Source: Paraburkholderia sp. UYCP14C
Lineage (GTDB): Bacteria > Pseudomonadota > Gammaproteobacteria > Burkholderiales > Burkholderiaceae
DNA length: 63,082 nt
Direction of reading: 5' to 3'
Assembly (NCBI RefSeq): GCF_004197395.1
Contig: NZ_SELS01000055.1
Span: forward strand, 1 to 63,082
Positions 37,462 through 48,474 of this stretch are shown in pieces (positions within the stretch are counted from its first letter, which is position 1; each line of letters starts with the position of its first letter). The notes beneath the pieces are model-generated. The model searched no databases. It saw only the letters and a program-made list of their open reading frames with translations, and was not told the DNA's origin. The translations under genes and the position numbers were made by a program.

Positions 37462-37513
37462 CCTGTGACTCCCTGGTTGAGTGGCGGCTTGCCGTTGCAT
37501 GACGACGTCGTGC

Positions 37514-38512
37514 TCAGATCAGCTTGACCAGTTGCTTGCCGAAGTTGCGGCCCTTCAGCAAGCCGATGAACGCATCGGGCGCGGCCTCGATCCCTTGCGC
37601 GACCGACTCGCGATATTGCAGCTTCTTCTGCGCGACGAGCGTGCCGAGTTGCTTGAGCGCCTCGGGCCACACGTCCATATGTTCGCTGACGATGAAGCCC
37701 TGCACGAGCAGCCGCTGCGTCAGCATCAGCGACGGATGCTTGAGCGGCAGCGGCTGGCCGTCGTAGCCCGCGATGAAGCCGCACAGCGCGATGCGCCCGA
37801 ATGCGTTCATGCGCGCGAGCGTCGCGTCGAGCCCTTCGCCGCCGACGTTCTCGAAGCAGCCGTCGACACCGTCGGGCGTGACGGCCTTCAGGTCCTTGTA
37901 CAGATTGCCGGCCTTGTAGTCGACGCAGGCGTCGAAGCCGAGCGTTTCGACCACATAGCGGCACTTTTCGGCGCCGCCCGCGATGCCGACCGCACGCGCG
38001 CCCGCCGCCTTCGCGAGCTGGCCGACCACGCTGCCCACCGCGCCGCTCGCCGCGCTGACGACCACCGTCTCGCCCGCCTTCGGCGCGATGATGCGGTTCA
38101 GTCCGTACCACGCGGTGACGCCCGGCATGCCGACCGGGCCGAGATACGCCGACAGCGGCACGTGCGTGTCGTCGACCTTCTGCATGCCCGCGCCGTTCGA
38201 GGTGCCGTACTCCTGCCAGCCGAACATCGCGACGACCTTGTCGCCGACCGCGAACTTCGGATTGCGTGTTTCGACGACCTCGCCGACCGTGCCACCGATC
38301 ATCACTTCGTTCAGCGGCTGCGGCGCCGCGTACGACTTGCTGTCGTTCATGCGGCCGCGCATGTATGGATCGAGCGACAGGTAATGATTGCGCACCCGTA
38401 CTTCGCCGTCGGCGAGCGGCGCGAGCGGCGTTTCGACGAGCTTGAAGTTATCGGGCGTGGCCTCGCCTTGGGGGCGCGAAACCAGCAGCAACTGGCGATT
38501 GATCTGGGCCAT
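37514..38512 (-). CDS. NADP-dependent oxidoreductase (medium-chain, zinc-free)
   Basis: A 332-residue MDR protein of the alkenal/one oxidoreductase type (as YncB/CurA and leukotriene B4 dehydrogenase). Key parts: YLSLDPYMRGRMND (about 43-56), GVTAWYGL (about 129), VVVSAASGAVGSVVGQLAK (about 145-163, NADP fold), IAGGAEKC, and the C-terminal FIGLLKGRNFGKQLVK. It reduces activated C=C bonds of enones or alkenals. ATG 38512 follows AAGGAG. No zinc ligands are seen. Confidence 0.9.
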   Translation of the reverse strand: MAQINRQLLLVSRPQGEATPDNFKLVETPLAPLADGEVRVRNHYLSLDPYMRGRMNDSKSYAAPQPLNEVMIGGTVGEVVETRNPKFAVGDKVVAMFGWQEYGTSNGAGMQKVDDTHVPLSAYLGPVGMPGVTAWYGLNRIIAPKAGETVVVSAASGAVGSVVGQLAKAAGARAVGIAGGAEKCRYVVETLGFDACVDYKAGNLYKDLKAVTPDGVDGCFENVGGEGLDATLARMNAFGRIALCGFIAGYDGQPLPLKHPSLMLTQRLLVQGFIVSEHMDVWPEALKQLGTLVAQKKLQYRESVAQGIEAAPDAFIGLLKGRNFGKQLVKLI

Positions 38513-38595
38513 GACGTCGTCTCCTTGGGTTGTTCGGCGTACCTGCATCCGGGCGGATCCAGGTTTGATGTGCAATGGTTGGCTGCGACGGGGGT

Positions 38596-39126
38596 TCAGT
38601 CGCTCGGACCGGGCTTCGCCGCCGGGTCGCTGCGCAGACGCTGTCGCGTGACGTCGCGACCCACCGCGAGGCGGCGCATGTACTTGAAGGTACCGAGCGC
38701 TTTGGCGACGAAGTGGCCTTCGCTGTCGCGGATCTCGCCTTCGCAATAGGCCATTGTCGTCGAGCGATGCAGCACGCGGCCGGTTGCGCGCAACTCGCCG
38801 CGGCCCGGCTGCATGAAGTTGACCTTCATCTCGACGGTGACGACGCCGACGCCGTCGCCGGCGAGACTGCGCGCGGCCATCGCGAGGGCGACGTCGGCGA
38901 GCGTCATCGTGACGCCGCCGTGCGCGACGTCCCAGGTGTTCATATGTTCATGCTGCAACGGCAACAAGACTTCGCTGACGCCGTCGGCGGCGGACAGCAG
39001 TTGTGCGCCGAGACGGTCGACGAAGGGGCTTTCCGGCAACGAAGGGTTGCCTGTGGTGGCGCAAGGGGTTGGGTCGGTCATGGCGGTAGTCGGCGTGCGT
39101 ACGAAGTGCGTGTTGATGCGGCTCAT
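38596..39126 (-). CDS. PaaI-like hotdog thioesterase
   Basis: A 176-residue hotdog-fold acyl-CoA thioesterase: EHMNTWDVAHGGVTMTLADV (about 60-79) with the catalytic HGG helix, then VEMKVNFMQPGRGELRATGR (about 97-116). The C-terminal ~20 residues are charged and variable. ATG 39126 has AGGA ten bases upstream; ATG 39081 would remove 15 poorly conserved residues but has no ribosome site. It likely releases CoA from acyl intermediates of the neighbouring pathway. Confidence 0.85.
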   Translation of the reverse strand: MSRINTHFVRTPTTAMTDPTPCATTGNPSLPESPFVDRLGAQLLSAADGVSEVLLPLQHEHMNTWDVAHGGVTMTLADVALAMAARSLAGDGVGVVTVEMKVNFMQPGRGELRATGRVLHRSTTMAYCEGEIRDSEGHFVAKALGTFKYMRRLAVGRDVTRQRLRSDPAAKPGPSD

Positions 39127-39317
39127 GCGTTGTGCATCCTGCCGGCGCCCGGCTCAGGGCCGGTCGCGCAGGCGCAGTCCATCGAAGCGATGCATTTTAT
39201 CTCCGACCCGCGTGCGGGCTGGTTCAATCTGCCACCACCGGCAGGTTCGCCCGCTAGAATGCAGAACGAAGCCCGCCCGTTTTTGCCTTCTTGCCATCTT
39301 CTTGCGAGGTACCGGCC

Positions 39318-39842
39318 ATGTCCTCGTTTGCGTCGTTCCGCCTTGCGCTGCTGTTCGCTCGCCGCTCGGCCCTGTCGCGGCTGTTCCTGCTTGCGTTCTG
39401 CGGCGTGCTCGCCGCCGCGGCGCTCGATGGTTGCGCGGGCTTCGGCAACGATGCGCTGCGCGTCAGCGTCGCCGGCATCGAGCCGCTGGCCGGCGAAGGC
39501 CTCGAGATGCGCTTCAATCTGAAGCTGCGCGTGCAGAATCCGAACAACAGCGACGTGAGCTTCAACGGTGTCTCGCTCGATCTCGAACTGAACGGCAAGC
39601 CGTTTGCTAGCGGCGTCAGCGACCAGAGCGGCACCGTGCCGCGCTTCGGCGAGACCGTCGTCAGCGTGCCGTTGACCGTGCCCGCGTTCGCCGCGGTTCG
39701 CCAGGCGCTCGGGCTGATGGGCGCCGCGCAGTCGGGCCAGGTCCCGTACCGGCTGCAAGGCAAGCTGGCGGCCGGCCTGACCGGCACGACACGCTTTACC
39801 GATCAGGGCACGTTGACGCTGCCGGGCATGGCGTCGCAGTAG
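39318..39842 (+). CDS. LEA type 2 family lipoprotein
   Basis: A 174-residue protein with a long signal sequence ending LDGCAG (lipid Cys about 39), then a water-stress/LEA-2 beta domain: VSVAGIEPLAGEGLEMRFNL, LRVQNPNNSDVSFNGVSLDL (about 72-91) and GTVPRFGETVVSVPLTVP. Such domains in bacteria are outer-membrane lipoproteins of unknown role. ATG 39318 follows GAGG at good spacing. It stands on the strand opposite to the surrounding lipid genes. Confidence 0.83.
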   Translation: MSSFASFRLALLFARRSALSRLFLLAFCGVLAAAALDGCAGFGNDALRVSVAGIEPLAGEGLEMRFNLKLRVQNPNNSDVSFNGVSLDLELNGKPFASGVSDQSGTVPRFGETVVSVPLTVPAFAAVRQALGLMGAAQSGQVPYRLQGKLAAGLTGTTRFTDQGTLTLPGMASQ

Positions 39843-39937
39843 GCACGAGCGCGGCGGACAAAAACAGGCGCCGCCGGTCCGCCGTTGCCACTCACGAACC
39901 CGCGGCGCCCGCTACTTCAGGCGCGTTCGCATCTGAC

Positions 39938-41116
39938 TCACGCGATCTCGAACAGACCCGCCGCGCCCTGGCCGCCGCCGATGCACATCGTCACGACGAC
40001 GAACTTCACGCCGCGCCGCTTGCCTTCGATCAGCGCATGGCCGACGAGCCGCGCACCCGACACGCCATACGGATGGCCCACCGCGATCGCGCCGCCGTTC
40101 ACGTTCAGGCGGTCGTGCGGGATGCCGAGCTTGTCCGCGCAATAGAGCACCTGCACCGCGAACGCTTCGTTCAACTCCCACAGGCCGATGTCCTCGACCT
40201 TGAGGCCGGCCTTCTTCAATAGCTTCGGCGCCGCGAACACCGGGCCGATGCCCATTTCGTCCGGCTCGCAGCCAGCCACCGCGAAGCCGCGGAAGATGCC
40301 GAGCGGCTGCAGCCCTTCGCGTTCGGCCAGCGTCGCGTTCATCACGACGCAAGCCGATGCGCCGTCCGAAAACTGGCTCGCATTGCCCGCGGTGATCACG
40401 CCGCCCGGCAGCGCGGTGCGAATCTTCGACACGCCTTCGAGCGTCGTGTCGGCGCGAATGCCTTCGTCGCCGCTGACGGTCACTTCCTTCGTATAAAGAC
40501 GGCCGGTGGCCTTGTCGGCGACGCCGGCGAGCACCGTCAACGGCACGATCTCGTCCTTGAACCTGCCGGCTTCGAGCGCGGCCGCCGCGCGCTGCTGCGA
40601 GCGTGCGCCGTATTCGTCCTGACGTTCCTTCGAGATCGAGTAGCGCTTCGCGACGTTCTCTGCGGTCTGCAGCATCGACCAGTAAATTTCCGGCTTGTGC
40701 TCGACGAGCCAGCCGTCGGTCATCATGTGGCGGTTCATCTCGTTCTGCACGCACGAGATCGACTCGACGCCACCCGCGACGTACACGTCACCCTCACCGG
40801 CGATCACGCGTTGCGACGCGAGCGCGATCGTCTGCAATCCCGACGAGCAGAAACGGTTCACGGTCATGCCCGGCACGCTGACCGGCAGGCCCGCGCGCAA
40901 CGCGATCTGCCGCGCGATATTGCCGCCGGTCGCGCCTTCCGGATTCGCGCAACCCATGATCACGTCTTCGACGCGCGCCGGATCGAGCTTCGCGCGCTCG
41001 ACCGCGGCCTGCGTCACGTGGCCGCCGAGCGTCGCGCCGTGCGTCATGTTGAAACCGCCGCGCCACGATTTGGCGAGGCCCGTGCGGGCGGTGGATACGA
41101 TTACGGCGTCAGTCAT
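39938..41116 (-). CDS. Acetyl-CoA C-acyltransferase (thiolase)
   Basis: A 392-residue thiolase. Active-site Cys in [10 protein letters not shown] (about 88), His in [11 protein letters not shown] (about 350) and second Cys in MCIGGGQG (about 380). It catalyses the last step of beta-oxidation, 3-ketoacyl-CoA + CoA to acetyl-CoA. ATG 41116 follows GGAGACACGC. It is 147 bases after the FadB-like gene on the same strand, matching the usual pairing of thiolase and multifunctional enzyme. Confidence 0.93.
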   Translation of the reverse strand: MTDAVIVSTARTGLAKSWRGGFNMTHGATLGGHVTQAAVERAKLDPARVEDVIMGCANPEGATGGNIARQIALRAGLPVSVPGMTVNRFCSSGLQTIALASQRVIAGEGDVYVAGGVESISCVQNEMNRHMMTDGWLVEHKPEIYWSMLQTAENVAKRYSISKERQDEYGARSQQRAAAALEAGRFKDEIVPLTVLAGVADKATGRLYTKEVTVSGDEGIRADTTLEGVSKIRTALPGGVITAGNASQFSDGASACVVMNATLAEREGLQPLGIFRGFAVAGCEPDEMGIGPVFAAPKLLKKAGLKVEDIGLWELNEAFAVQVLYCADKLGIPHDRLNVNGGAIAVGHPYGVSGARLVGHALIEGKRRGVKFVVVTMCIGGGQGAAGLFEIA

Positions 41117-41263
41117 GCGTGTCTCCAGATGCAATGTCGAGGGCGGCGCGCCGGCTCATTGCCGCGCGCCCAAGAGCGCGTCGCCGCACCGCCTCTGTCG
41201 TTTGATGCGAGCGATGCGAGAGCAACCCGCACCGCTCAGTCCGTGCGCTGAACCCAGCCGTGC

Positions 41264-43354
41264 TCAGCCGTTGAAGCCGCGCCCAACGGCCGCCAGCTTC
41301 GCGATGCTCGGCGCGAGCTGCCACGCGTCACCGTTCGCCCGCGCCGCATAGCGGCGGATCGCACGCTCGACGTTGTAGAGCCCGACCGTGTCCGCGTACA
41401 GCATCGGGCCGCCGCGATAGAGCGGGAAGCCATAGCCGGTCAGATAGACCATGTCGATATCCGACGCCTTCGACGCGATGCCTTCCTCGAGAATCTTCGC
41501 GCCTTCGTTGACGAGCGCGAACACCAGACGCTCGACGATTTCCTCGTCGCTGATCTTGCGGCGCTCGGCGTTGGTTTCCTTCGAGTACTCGCCGATCATT
41601 TCGTTGACCACGCCCGACGGATACGCGGTGCGATCGCCCGCCTTGTAGTCGTACCAGCCGCCGCCGGTCTTCTGACCGAAGCGGCCCATCTCGCACAGAC
41701 GGTCGGCGATCTTCGAATAGTGCATGTCCGGGCGTTCGAGATAACGACGCTTGCGGATCGCCCAGCCGATGTCGTTGCCGGCGAGGTCGCTCATGCGGAA
41801 CGGACCCATCGCGAAGCCGAACTTCTCGATCGCCTTGTCGACCTGCGCGGGCAATGCGCCTTCTTCGAGCATGAAAAGCGCCTGACGGACGTACTGTTCG
41901 ATCATGCGGTTGCCGATGAAACCGTCACACACGCCCGATACCACCGCGGTCTTCTTGATCTTCTTCGCGAGCTTCATCACGGTGGCGAGCACGTCTTTCG
42001 AGGTCTCCTTGCCACGCACGACTTCGAGCAGCTTCATCACGTTGGCCGGGCTGAAGAAATGCATGCCGACCACATCCTGCGGACGCTTCGTGAACGCGGC
42101 GATCTTGTCGACGTCGAGCGTCGACGTGTTCGACGCGAGGATCGCGCCGGGCTTCGCGACTTCGTCGAGCTGGCGGAACACCTGCTCCTTCACGCCGAGC
42201 TCTTCGAACACGGCTTCGACGATCATGTCGGCGTGCTTCAGGTCGTCGTAGGACAGCGTCGGGCTCAGCAGCGCGAGGCGCTGTTCCATCACCTCGGGCT
42301 TCAGCTTGCCTTTCTTGACGGTCGCCTCGTAGTTCTTGCGGATCGTCGCGACACCACGGTCGAGCGCTTCCTGCTTCGTTTCGAGCAGCGTGACCGGAAT
42401 GCCCGCGTTGAGGAAATTCATTGCGATACCGCCGCCCATCGTGCCGGCGCCGATCACGGCTACCTGATTGATTCCGCGCACGGGTGTATCGGACGGCACG
42501 TCGGGAATCTTGCTCGCCGCCCGCTCGCCGAAGAACGCGTGACGCAGCGCGCGGCTCTCCGGCGTCTGCACGAGCGCGATGAAGCATTCGCGTTCGAAGG
42601 CGAGTCCCTTGTCGAAGCCGTCCTTCACACCGGCTTCCACCGCGTCGATGCATTTATGCGGCGCCGGATAATCCTTCGCGATGGCCGCGACGCTATTGCG
42701 CGCGAACTGGATGAAACCGGCCGCGTTCGGATGTTCGATCTTGCGCTCGCGCACCTTCGGATGCGCGCCTGATTGCGCTCCGACCTTGCGCGCGAATGCG
42801 AGCGCGGCTTCGGCCAGTTCGGCGGGACTCGCGACCAGCTGGTCGAACAGCCCCGAGTCGGCGAGCATTTCGGAAAGCACCGGCGCGCCCGACACGATCA
42901 TGTTCAGCGACGCTTCGAGACCGATGGCGCGCGGCAGACGCTGCGTGCCGCCCGCGCCCGGCAGGATGCCGAGCTTCACTTCGGGCAGCGCGATCTGCGC
43001 GCCGGCCGCGGCGACGCGGTAATGCGCGCCGAGCGCCAGCTCGAGGCCGCCGCCCATCGCGACGCTGTGGATCGCCGCGACGACCGGCTTCGCGCTGCCT
43101 TCGACCGCCTTGATGACGGTCGCGAGCGTCGGCTCCTGGGTCGCCTTCGGCGTATTGAATTCGGTGATGTCGGCGCCGCCCGAAAAGGCCTTGCCTGCGC
43201 CCGTCAGCACGATGGCCTTGACGGCCGGATCGTTCTGCGCGCGCTCGAGCCCTTCGACGATACCCGCTCGCGTCGACAGCCCGAGCCCGTTGACGGGCGG
43301 ATTGTTCAGCGTGAGGACGGCCACGCCGTCATGAGTTGTGTAGTCCACTGCCAT
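41264..43354 (-). CDS. Multifunctional enoyl-CoA hydratase / 3-hydroxyacyl-CoA dehydrogenase
   Basis: A 696-residue FadB/FadJ-type enzyme. The N-terminal crotonase domain has [20 protein letters not shown] (about 92-111) and [17 protein letters not shown] (Glu/Gly oxyanion site, about 124). The NAD-binding domain starts [17 protein letters not shown] (about 300-316), and the HAD C-domain has [13 protein letters not shown] (about 480). It does the hydration and dehydrogenation steps of beta-oxidation. GGAGG precedes ATG 43354. No symbol is assigned because several paralogues of this type exist in the family. Confidence 0.92.
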   Translation of the reverse strand: MAVDYTTHDGVAVLTLNNPPVNGLGLSTRAGIVEGLERAQNDPAVKAIVLTGAGKAFSGGADITEFNTPKATQEPTLATVIKAVEGSAKPVVAAIHSVAMGGGLELALGAHYRVAAAGAQIALPEVKLGILPGAGGTQRLPRAIGLEASLNMIVSGAPVLSEMLADSGLFDQLVASPAELAEAALAFARKVGAQSGAHPKVRERKIEHPNAAGFIQFARNSVAAIAKDYPAPHKCIDAVEAGVKDGFDKGLAFERECFIALVQTPESRALRHAFFGERAASKIPDVPSDTPVRGINQVAVIGAGTMGGGIAMNFLNAGIPVTLLETKQEALDRGVATIRKNYEATVKKGKLKPEVMEQRLALLSPTLSYDDLKHADMIVEAVFEELGVKEQVFRQLDEVAKPGAILASNTSTLDVDKIAAFTKRPQDVVGMHFFSPANVMKLLEVVRGKETSKDVLATVMKLAKKIKKTAVVSGVCDGFIGNRMIEQYVRQALFMLEEGALPAQVDKAIEKFGFAMGPFRMSDLAGNDIGWAIRKRRYLERPDMHYSKIADRLCEMGRFGQKTGGGWYDYKAGDRTAYPSGVVNEMIGEYSKETNAERRKISDEEIVERLVFALVNEGAKILEEGIASKASDIDMVYLTGYGFPLYRGGPMLYADTVGLYNVERAIRRYAARANGDAWQLAPSIAKLAAVGRGFNG

Positions 43355-43487
43355 CTGCGTGCCTCCGTGCGATCCATGCAATGAGGCGGCGCCTGATGCG
43401 CCGCCTGTCCGGTCCGTCGAGCCTGCTTATTGTCAGGCTTTTTCAAACGACGGTTCCGGGGTCAGCAGGCAGAATACACTTAAAAAG

Positions 43488-43500
43488 AACGAACGTTCAA
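43488..43500. promoter_or_regulatory. Possible TetR-type operator upstream of the FadB-like gene
   Basis: AACGAACGTTCAA with the perfect core GAACGTTC (43491-43498) and a GAAC just before it. Paired CGAACG/CGTTCG-like sites are typical for TetR-family fatty-acid regulators. It lies 134 bases before the FadB-like start, between that gene and the end of the acyl-CoA synthetase gene. Confidence 0.4.
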
Positions 43501-43523
43501 TTTATTATCGAGCAGGGTTTGCC

Positions 43524-45194
43524 CTAGGCCTCGGGTGTCAGCGGACAGTTGCGGCTGTCTTCGAGCGCGGACGGCAACACGTGGTCGCGGAACTGGTCGC
43601 GCAGCTTCAGCTTCTGCAGCTTGCCGGTCGCCGTGTGCGGCAGTTCGTCGACGAACACGACGTCGTCGGGAATCCACCACTTCGCGACCTTGCCGTCGTA
43701 GAACGCGAGCAGTTCGTCGCGCGTGACGTCGTGTCCCGTGCGCTTGACGACGACGAGCAAAGGCCGCTCGGTCCATTTCGGGTGCGCGCACGCGATGCAC
43801 GCGGCCTCCGCGACCGCCGGATGAGCGATCGCGACGTTCTCGACGTCGATCGAACTGATCCATTCGCCGCCCGACTTGATCACGTCTTTCGAGCGGTCGG
43901 TGATGTGCAGGAAACTGTCGGGGTCGATCGTCGCGACGTCGCCGGTCGGGAACCAGCCGTCGACGAGCGGCGACTCTTCCTTGCGGAAATACCGGTCGAT
44001 GACCCACGGTCCGCGCACGTGCAATTCGCCGAACGCGACGCCATCCCACGGCAGTTCGCGGCCATCGTCGCCGACGATCTTCATGTCGACGCCGAAGATC
44101 ACATGGCCCTGCTTTTCGAGCAGCTTGCGCCGATCGGCAAGCGGCCGCTGACTCTGCTCCCAGTTCAGCTTCGACAGCGTGCCGAGCGGCGACATCTCTG
44201 TCATGCCCCATGCATGGATCACCTGCACGCCGTAATCGTCCTCGATGATTCGCAGCATCGCCGGCGGACAGGCGGAACCGCCGATCACCGTGCGTTCGAG
44301 CGACGAAAACTTCGCGCCCGTCTCGCGCAGGTAGTTCAGCAGTCCGAGCCACACGGTCGGCACGCCCGCCGAGCACGTGACGCGTTCGCTTTCTATCAGT
44401 TCGTACAGCGACTTGCCGTCGAGGTCCTTGCCGGGGAACACCAGCTTCGCGCCGGTCAGCGGCGCCGCATGCGCGAGGCCCCATGCGTTGACATGAAACA
44501 TCGGCACGACGGGCAGCGCCGAGTCGCGCGCCGACAGGCTCATCGCGTCGGGCAACGCCGCGCCGAACGCGTGCAGCACCGTCGAGCGATGCGTATACAG
44601 CGCGCCTTTCGGGTTGCCGGTGGTGCCCGACGTGTAGCAGAGATACGACGCCTGGCGCTCGTCGAGCGCGGGCCAGTCGAAGCGGCCGTCCTGCCCGTCC
44701 ATCAGCGTTTCGTAGCAAAGCACCGAGGTCTGCATCGGCGGCCGATGCGCTTCATCGCACAGCGCGATCCAGCCGCGCACGCGCGGGCACTGCGGCGCGA
44801 GGGTGTCGACCAGCGCGGCGAACGTCGTGTCGAACAGCACGTACGCGTCGTCGGCGTGATTGACGATGTAGGCGATCTGGTCGGGGAAAAGCCGCGGGTT
44901 GATCGTGTGGCACACGGCGCCGAAGCCGGTGGTGCCGTAATACGCTTCGAGATGCCGGTAGCCGTTCCACGCCAGCGTCGCGACCCGCTCGCCCGGTTCG
45001 ACGCCGAGCGCGATCAGCGCCTGTGCGAGCTGTTTCGCACGCTTCTCACAATCGCGGTAGGTATAGCGATGCAGGTCGCCTTCGATGCGCCGCGACACGA
45101 TCTCGGTGCTGCCGAAATGCCGCGCGGCATGCGCGAGCAGCGATGACACGGTGAGCGGCACGTCCATCATCTGGCCCAGCAGCGGCGTCGTCAT
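43524..45194 (-). CDS. Acyl-CoA synthetase (long/medium-chain)
   Basis: A 556-residue AMP-forming ligase that activates fatty acids to acyl-CoA. ATP loop [16 protein letters not shown] (about 182-197), [12 protein letters not shown] (about 328), [16 protein letters not shown] (about 415) and the C-terminal Lys in TATGKLQK (about 528) are all in place. ATG 45194 follows GAGGAGA. It stands first in the minus-strand lipid cluster, just upstream of the FadB-like gene but separated from it by a possible operator. Confidence 0.92.
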   Translation of the reverse strand: MTTPLLGQMMDVPLTVSSLLAHAARHFGSTEIVSRRIEGDLHRYTYRDCEKRAKQLAQALIALGVEPGERVATLAWNGYRHLEAYYGTTGFGAVCHTINPRLFPDQIAYIVNHADDAYVLFDTTFAALVDTLAPQCPRVRGWIALCDEAHRPPMQTSVLCYETLMDGQDGRFDWPALDERQASYLCYTSGTTGNPKGALYTHRSTVLHAFGAALPDAMSLSARDSALPVVPMFHVNAWGLAHAAPLTGAKLVFPGKDLDGKSLYELIESERVTCSAGVPTVWLGLLNYLRETGAKFSSLERTVIGGSACPPAMLRIIEDDYGVQVIHAWGMTEMSPLGTLSKLNWEQSQRPLADRRKLLEKQGHVIFGVDMKIVGDDGRELPWDGVAFGELHVRGPWVIDRYFRKEESPLVDGWFPTGDVATIDPDSFLHITDRSKDVIKSGGEWISSIDVENVAIAHPAVAEAACIACAHPKWTERPLLVVVKRTGHDVTRDELLAFYDGKVAKWWIPDDVVFVDELPHTATGKLQKLKLRDQFRDHVLPSALEDSRNCPLTPEA

Positions 45195-45405
45195 AAGGCG
45201 GGGTCTCCTCGGCTTGTTAGTGTCGTTGGGTTGCGGTCGGGTTGGCCAAAAACGTGGTCGTGAAACGGGTAACGCGCCGAACAGCGCGAGGCGGAAGAAA
45301 CGTGGCGGCGTCGAACGCAGCAGCATGGTCCGAACGATGAAGGCGGCCGCCCTGCAGCGCCGCGGGCGCGGACTTACAATATCGGCTAATCCAGAGGCGC
45401 TCAAC

Positions 45406-46962
45406 ATGTCGTTTTCCCCAAGCTTTGCAGGGCTATCCGCAGCTTTGACGGATCTTTCCAACACACTCGCCACTCCCCCAGCCAACGCGTTCGCGCGGCT
45501 CGGCGGCACGTTCCTCACGCGCCTGCCCGCCGCGCCGCTCGATGCGCCCTACCTCGTCGGCTTCTCGGCCGAGACCGCCGCGCGGCTCGGACTGCCCGAG
45601 GGCATCGAACGTGATCCGGGCTTCATCCAGCTGTTCTGCGGCAACGCGACGCGCGACTGGCCGGCCGACGCGCTGCCTTATGCGTCGGTGTACTCGGGAC
45701 ATCAGTTCGGCGTGTGGGCCGGCCAGCTCGGCGACGGGCGCGCGCTCACCGTTGGCGAGCTCGAACACGACGGCGAGCGCAACGAGCTGCAGCTCAAAGG
45801 CGCGGGCCGCACGCCCTATTCGCGCATGGGCGACGGCCGCGCGGTGCTGCGCTCGTCGATCCGCGAATATCTGTGCTCGGAGGCGATGCATCATCTCGGC
45901 ATTCCGACCACGCGCGCGTTGTGCGTGATCGGCTCGGACCAGCCGGTGCGGCGCGAGACGATCGAAACCGCCGCGGTGGTCACGCGCGTCGCGCCGAGCT
46001 TCGTGCGCTTCGGCCACTTCGAGCACTTCTACGCGAACGATCGCGTCGACGCGTTGCGCGCGCTGGCCGATCACGTGATCGAGCGTTTCTTCCCGCATTG
46101 CAAGGAGGCCGACGATCCGTATCTGGCGCTGCTCGCCGAAGCGGTGCGCTCCACCGCGGATCTGATGGTCGACTGGCAGGCGGTCGGTTTCTGTCACGGT
46201 GTGATGAATACCGACAACATGTCGATCCTGGGCCTGACGATCGACTACGGCCCGTTCGGCTTCATGGATGGCTTCGACGCCGGCCACATCTGCAATCACT
46301 CCGATACGCAGGGCCGTTATGCGTACCGGCTGCAACCGCAGATTGGGTACTGGAATCTCTTCTGCCTCGCGCAGGGACTGCTGCCGCTGCTCGGCGAGAA
46401 GCACGACGAGAGCGTGCGCGCCGAGAAGGCGGTCGAAGATGCGCAGCACGTGCTCGCCGGCTTCAAGGAGCGCTTCGCGCCGGCGCTCGAAAACCGCATG
46501 CGCGCGAAGCTCGGCCTCGAACAGCCGCGCGACGGCGACGACGTGCTGGTGAACCGGCTGTTCGAAGCGATGCACGCGAACCGCGCCGATTTCACGCTGA
46601 CGTTCCGCAACCTCGCGCGCGTGTCGAAACACGATGCGAGCGGCGACGCGCCGGTGCGCGACCTGTTCCTCGATCGCGCCGCCTTCGACGCATGGGCGAA
46701 CGACTATCGCGCGCGGCTCGCCGACGAGTCACGCGACGACGCCGCGCGCGCCATTGCAATGAACCGCGTGAACCCCAAATTCGTACTTCGCAACCATCTG
46801 GCGGAAACGGCGATCCAACGCGCGAAAGAGAAGGATTTCTCCGAGGTGGAACGGCTCGCGGCCGTGCTGCGTCGCCCGTTCGACGAGCAGCCCGAATACG
46901 CGGCGTATGCGGGCCTGCCGCCCGACTGGGCAAGCTCGCTGGAAGTGAGCTGTTCGTCGTGA
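45406..46962 (+). CDS. selO: SelO family protein AMPylase (YdiU)
   Basis: A 518-residue pseudokinase-fold enzyme that transfers AMP to Ser/Thr/Tyr of proteins, linked to redox stress. Conserved blocks: [18 protein letters not shown] (about 102-119), [20 protein letters not shown] (about 130-149), [16 protein letters not shown] (about 263-278) and DYGPFGFMD (about 281). The N-terminus before about residue 25 is variable. A TACAAT (45375-45380) sits 26 bases before ATG 45406 and could be a -10 box of a short-leader promoter. Following genes msrB and yciB lie on the same strand; the msrB neighbour also concerns oxidation stress. Confidence 0.92.
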   Translation: MSFSPSFAGLSAALTDLSNTLATPPANAFARLGGTFLTRLPAAPLDAPYLVGFSAETAARLGLPEGIERDPGFIQLFCGNATRDWPADALPYASVYSGHQFGVWAGQLGDGRALTVGELEHDGERNELQLKGAGRTPYSRMGDGRAVLRSSIREYLCSEAMHHLGIPTTRALCVIGSDQPVRRETIETAAVVTRVAPSFVRFGHFEHFYANDRVDALRALADHVIERFFPHCKEADDPYLALLAEAVRSTADLMVDWQAVGFCHGVMNTDNMSILGLTIDYGPFGFMDGFDAGHICNHSDTQGRYAYRLQPQIGYWNLFCLAQGLLPLLGEKHDESVRAEKAVEDAQHVLAGFKERFAPALENRMRAKLGLEQPRDGDDVLVNRLFEAMHANRADFTLTFRNLARVSKHDASGDAPVRDLFLDRAAFDAWANDYRARLADESRDDAARAIAMNRVNPKFVLRNHLAETAIQRAKEKDFSEVERLAAVLRRPFDEQPEYAAYAGLPPDWASSLEVSCSS

Positions 46963-47023
46963 CGCGCCGGCGCCGCTGAATCGCCCGACCGCCCCCCATA
47001 AAACACCGAGACAGGAACCGACC

Positions 47024-47446
47024 ATGAGCAACCCCGACGATCTCAAGCATGACGCTCCCGCCGTGCAGAAAAGCGACGCCGAGTGGCGCGCGCAGCTGTC
47101 CGACATCGAATATCAGGTGACGCGCCACGCGGCGACCGAGCGCCCGTTCACGGGAAGATATAGCGATCACTGGGAACGCGGCGTCTACGATTGCGTGTGC
47201 TGCGGCACGCCGCTGTTCGAATCGGACACCAAGTTCGACGCCGGCTGCGGCTGGCCGAGCTACTTCCGGCCGATCAACGGCGAGGTGATCGCCGAGAAGA
47301 CCGACCGCTCGCACGGCATGCTGCGCATCGAGGTGCAGTGCAAGAACTGCGGCGCGCATCTGGGCCACGTGTTCGAGGACGGACCGGCGCCGACCGGCCT
47401 GCGTTACTGCATCAATTCGGCTGCGTTACAATTCGAGCCCAAGTAA
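47024..47446 (+). CDS. msrB: Peptide-methionine (R)-S-oxide reductase
   Basis: A 140-residue repair enzyme for methionine-R-sulfoxide. Zinc cysteines CVCCG (about 57-61) and CKNCG (about 105-109); GCGWPSYF (about 83); GHVFEDGP; and catalytic Cys in [10 protein letters not shown] (about 128). Full length for the family. It lies 61 bases after selO and probably shares its transcript. Confidence 0.95.
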   Translation: MSNPDDLKHDAPAVQKSDAEWRAQLSDIEYQVTRHAATERPFTGRYSDHWERGVYDCVCCGTPLFESDTKFDAGCGWPSYFRPINGEVIAEKTDRSHGMLRIEVQCKNCGAHLGHVFEDGPAPTGLRYCINSAALQFEPK

Positions 47447-47620
47447 CGCAGCGCGGCAGCACCCCTGCCCGCTCCGGCGCCGCAGCGCGAACCGCGAGCG
47501 GCGCCCTTCCTATGCGGCTGTCCCGCCCGCCAGCGGGCACCGCGCAGCTTGCACGCCGGGCGGGCGAGCTTCAATGTTCCACTCACCGTTCGACTCACAC
47601 ACCGACTTCCCGACCAGATA

Positions 47621-48151
47621 ATGAAATTCCTGTTCGATCTGTTCCCGATCATCCTGTTCTTCGTCGCCTTCAAGATCTGGGGCATTTTCACGGCGACGGC
47701 AGTGGCGATCGTCGCCACGCTGGTGCAGATCGCGTGGGTGGCGTTCCGCCACCGCAAGGTCGACCCGATGCTGTGGGTGAGCCTGGGTGTCGTCGTGGTA
47801 TTCGGCGGCGCGACGCTCGTGCTGCACAACGACACCTTCATCAAATGGAAACCGACCGTGCTGTACTGGGCGTTTTCGGTCGCGCTGATCGTGTCGCAAC
47901 TCGGCTTCAACAAGAACCTGATCGAAGCGATGATGGGCAAGCAGATCACGCTGCCGCACGCGATCTGGGGCAAGCTGAACCTGATCTGGGCGGTGTTTTT
48001 CGTGCTGCTCGGCCTGTTGAACCTGTTCGTCGCGTATCACTACACGACCGATCAGTGGGTCAATTTCAAGCTGTTCGGCGCGACCGGGTGCCTGCTCGTG
48101 TTCATCGTCGGACAGAGCCTGTGGCTGTCGAAATACATGAAAGAGGAATGA
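47621..48151 (+). CDS. yciB: Septation protein A / YciB inner-membrane protein
   Basis: A 176-residue membrane protein with five helices. [18 protein letters not shown] is the typical start, and [30 protein letters not shown] and [20 protein letters not shown] are conserved family segments. It acts in cell-envelope maintenance and division. ATG 47621 marks the conserved N-terminus; the longer frame upstream is not membrane-like. The bolA-type gene starts one base after its stop. Confidence 0.93.
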   Translation: MKFLFDLFPIILFFVAFKIWGIFTATAVAIVATLVQIAWVAFRHRKVDPMLWVSLGVVVVFGGATLVLHNDTFIKWKPTVLYWAFSVALIVSQLGFNKNLIEAMMGKQITLPHAIWGKLNLIWAVFFVLLGLLNLFVAYHYTTDQWVNFKLFGATGCLLVFIVGQSLWLSKYMKEE

Positions 48152-48152
48152 C

Positions 48153-48464
48153 ATGAGCGATCTGTTCATGCACGCCACCACCGCCGAGCGCGCCGCGCTG
48201 ATCGAGACGCGCCTCGCGGCCGCGCTCGCGCCCGTCGAGTCGATCCAGATCACCGACGACAGCGCGCAGCACGCGGGCCATGCCGGCGCCTCCGCCGGCG
48301 GCCATTTCAGCGTCACGATCGTGGCCGTCGCATTCGCCGGCAAGCCCCGCGTGGCGCGGCATCGCATGGTGTATGATGCGCTGGCCGATGCCATGCAGCG
48401 CGGCATTCATGCCCTTGCCATCACGGCGTATACGCCCGAAGAATTTGCTTTGTTGCCCCGCTAG
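48153..48464 (+). CDS. BolA family protein
   Basis: A 103-residue protein: IETRLAAALAPVESIQITDD, then GGHFSVTIVAVAFAGKPRVA (about 49-68) and RHRMVYDALADAMQRGIHAL, the BolA domain with its conserved His residues. Related proteins partner monothiol glutaredoxins in Fe-S handling. It is tightly coupled to yciB (one-base gap) and followed 10 bases later by the parvulin gene, as is common in this bacterial group. Confidence 0.9.
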   Translation: MSDLFMHATTAERAALIETRLAAALAPVESIQITDDSAQHAGHAGASAGGHFSVTIVAVAFAGKPRVARHRMVYDALADAMQRGIHALAITAYTPEEFALLPR

Positions 48465-48474
48465 GAACCTTTCG

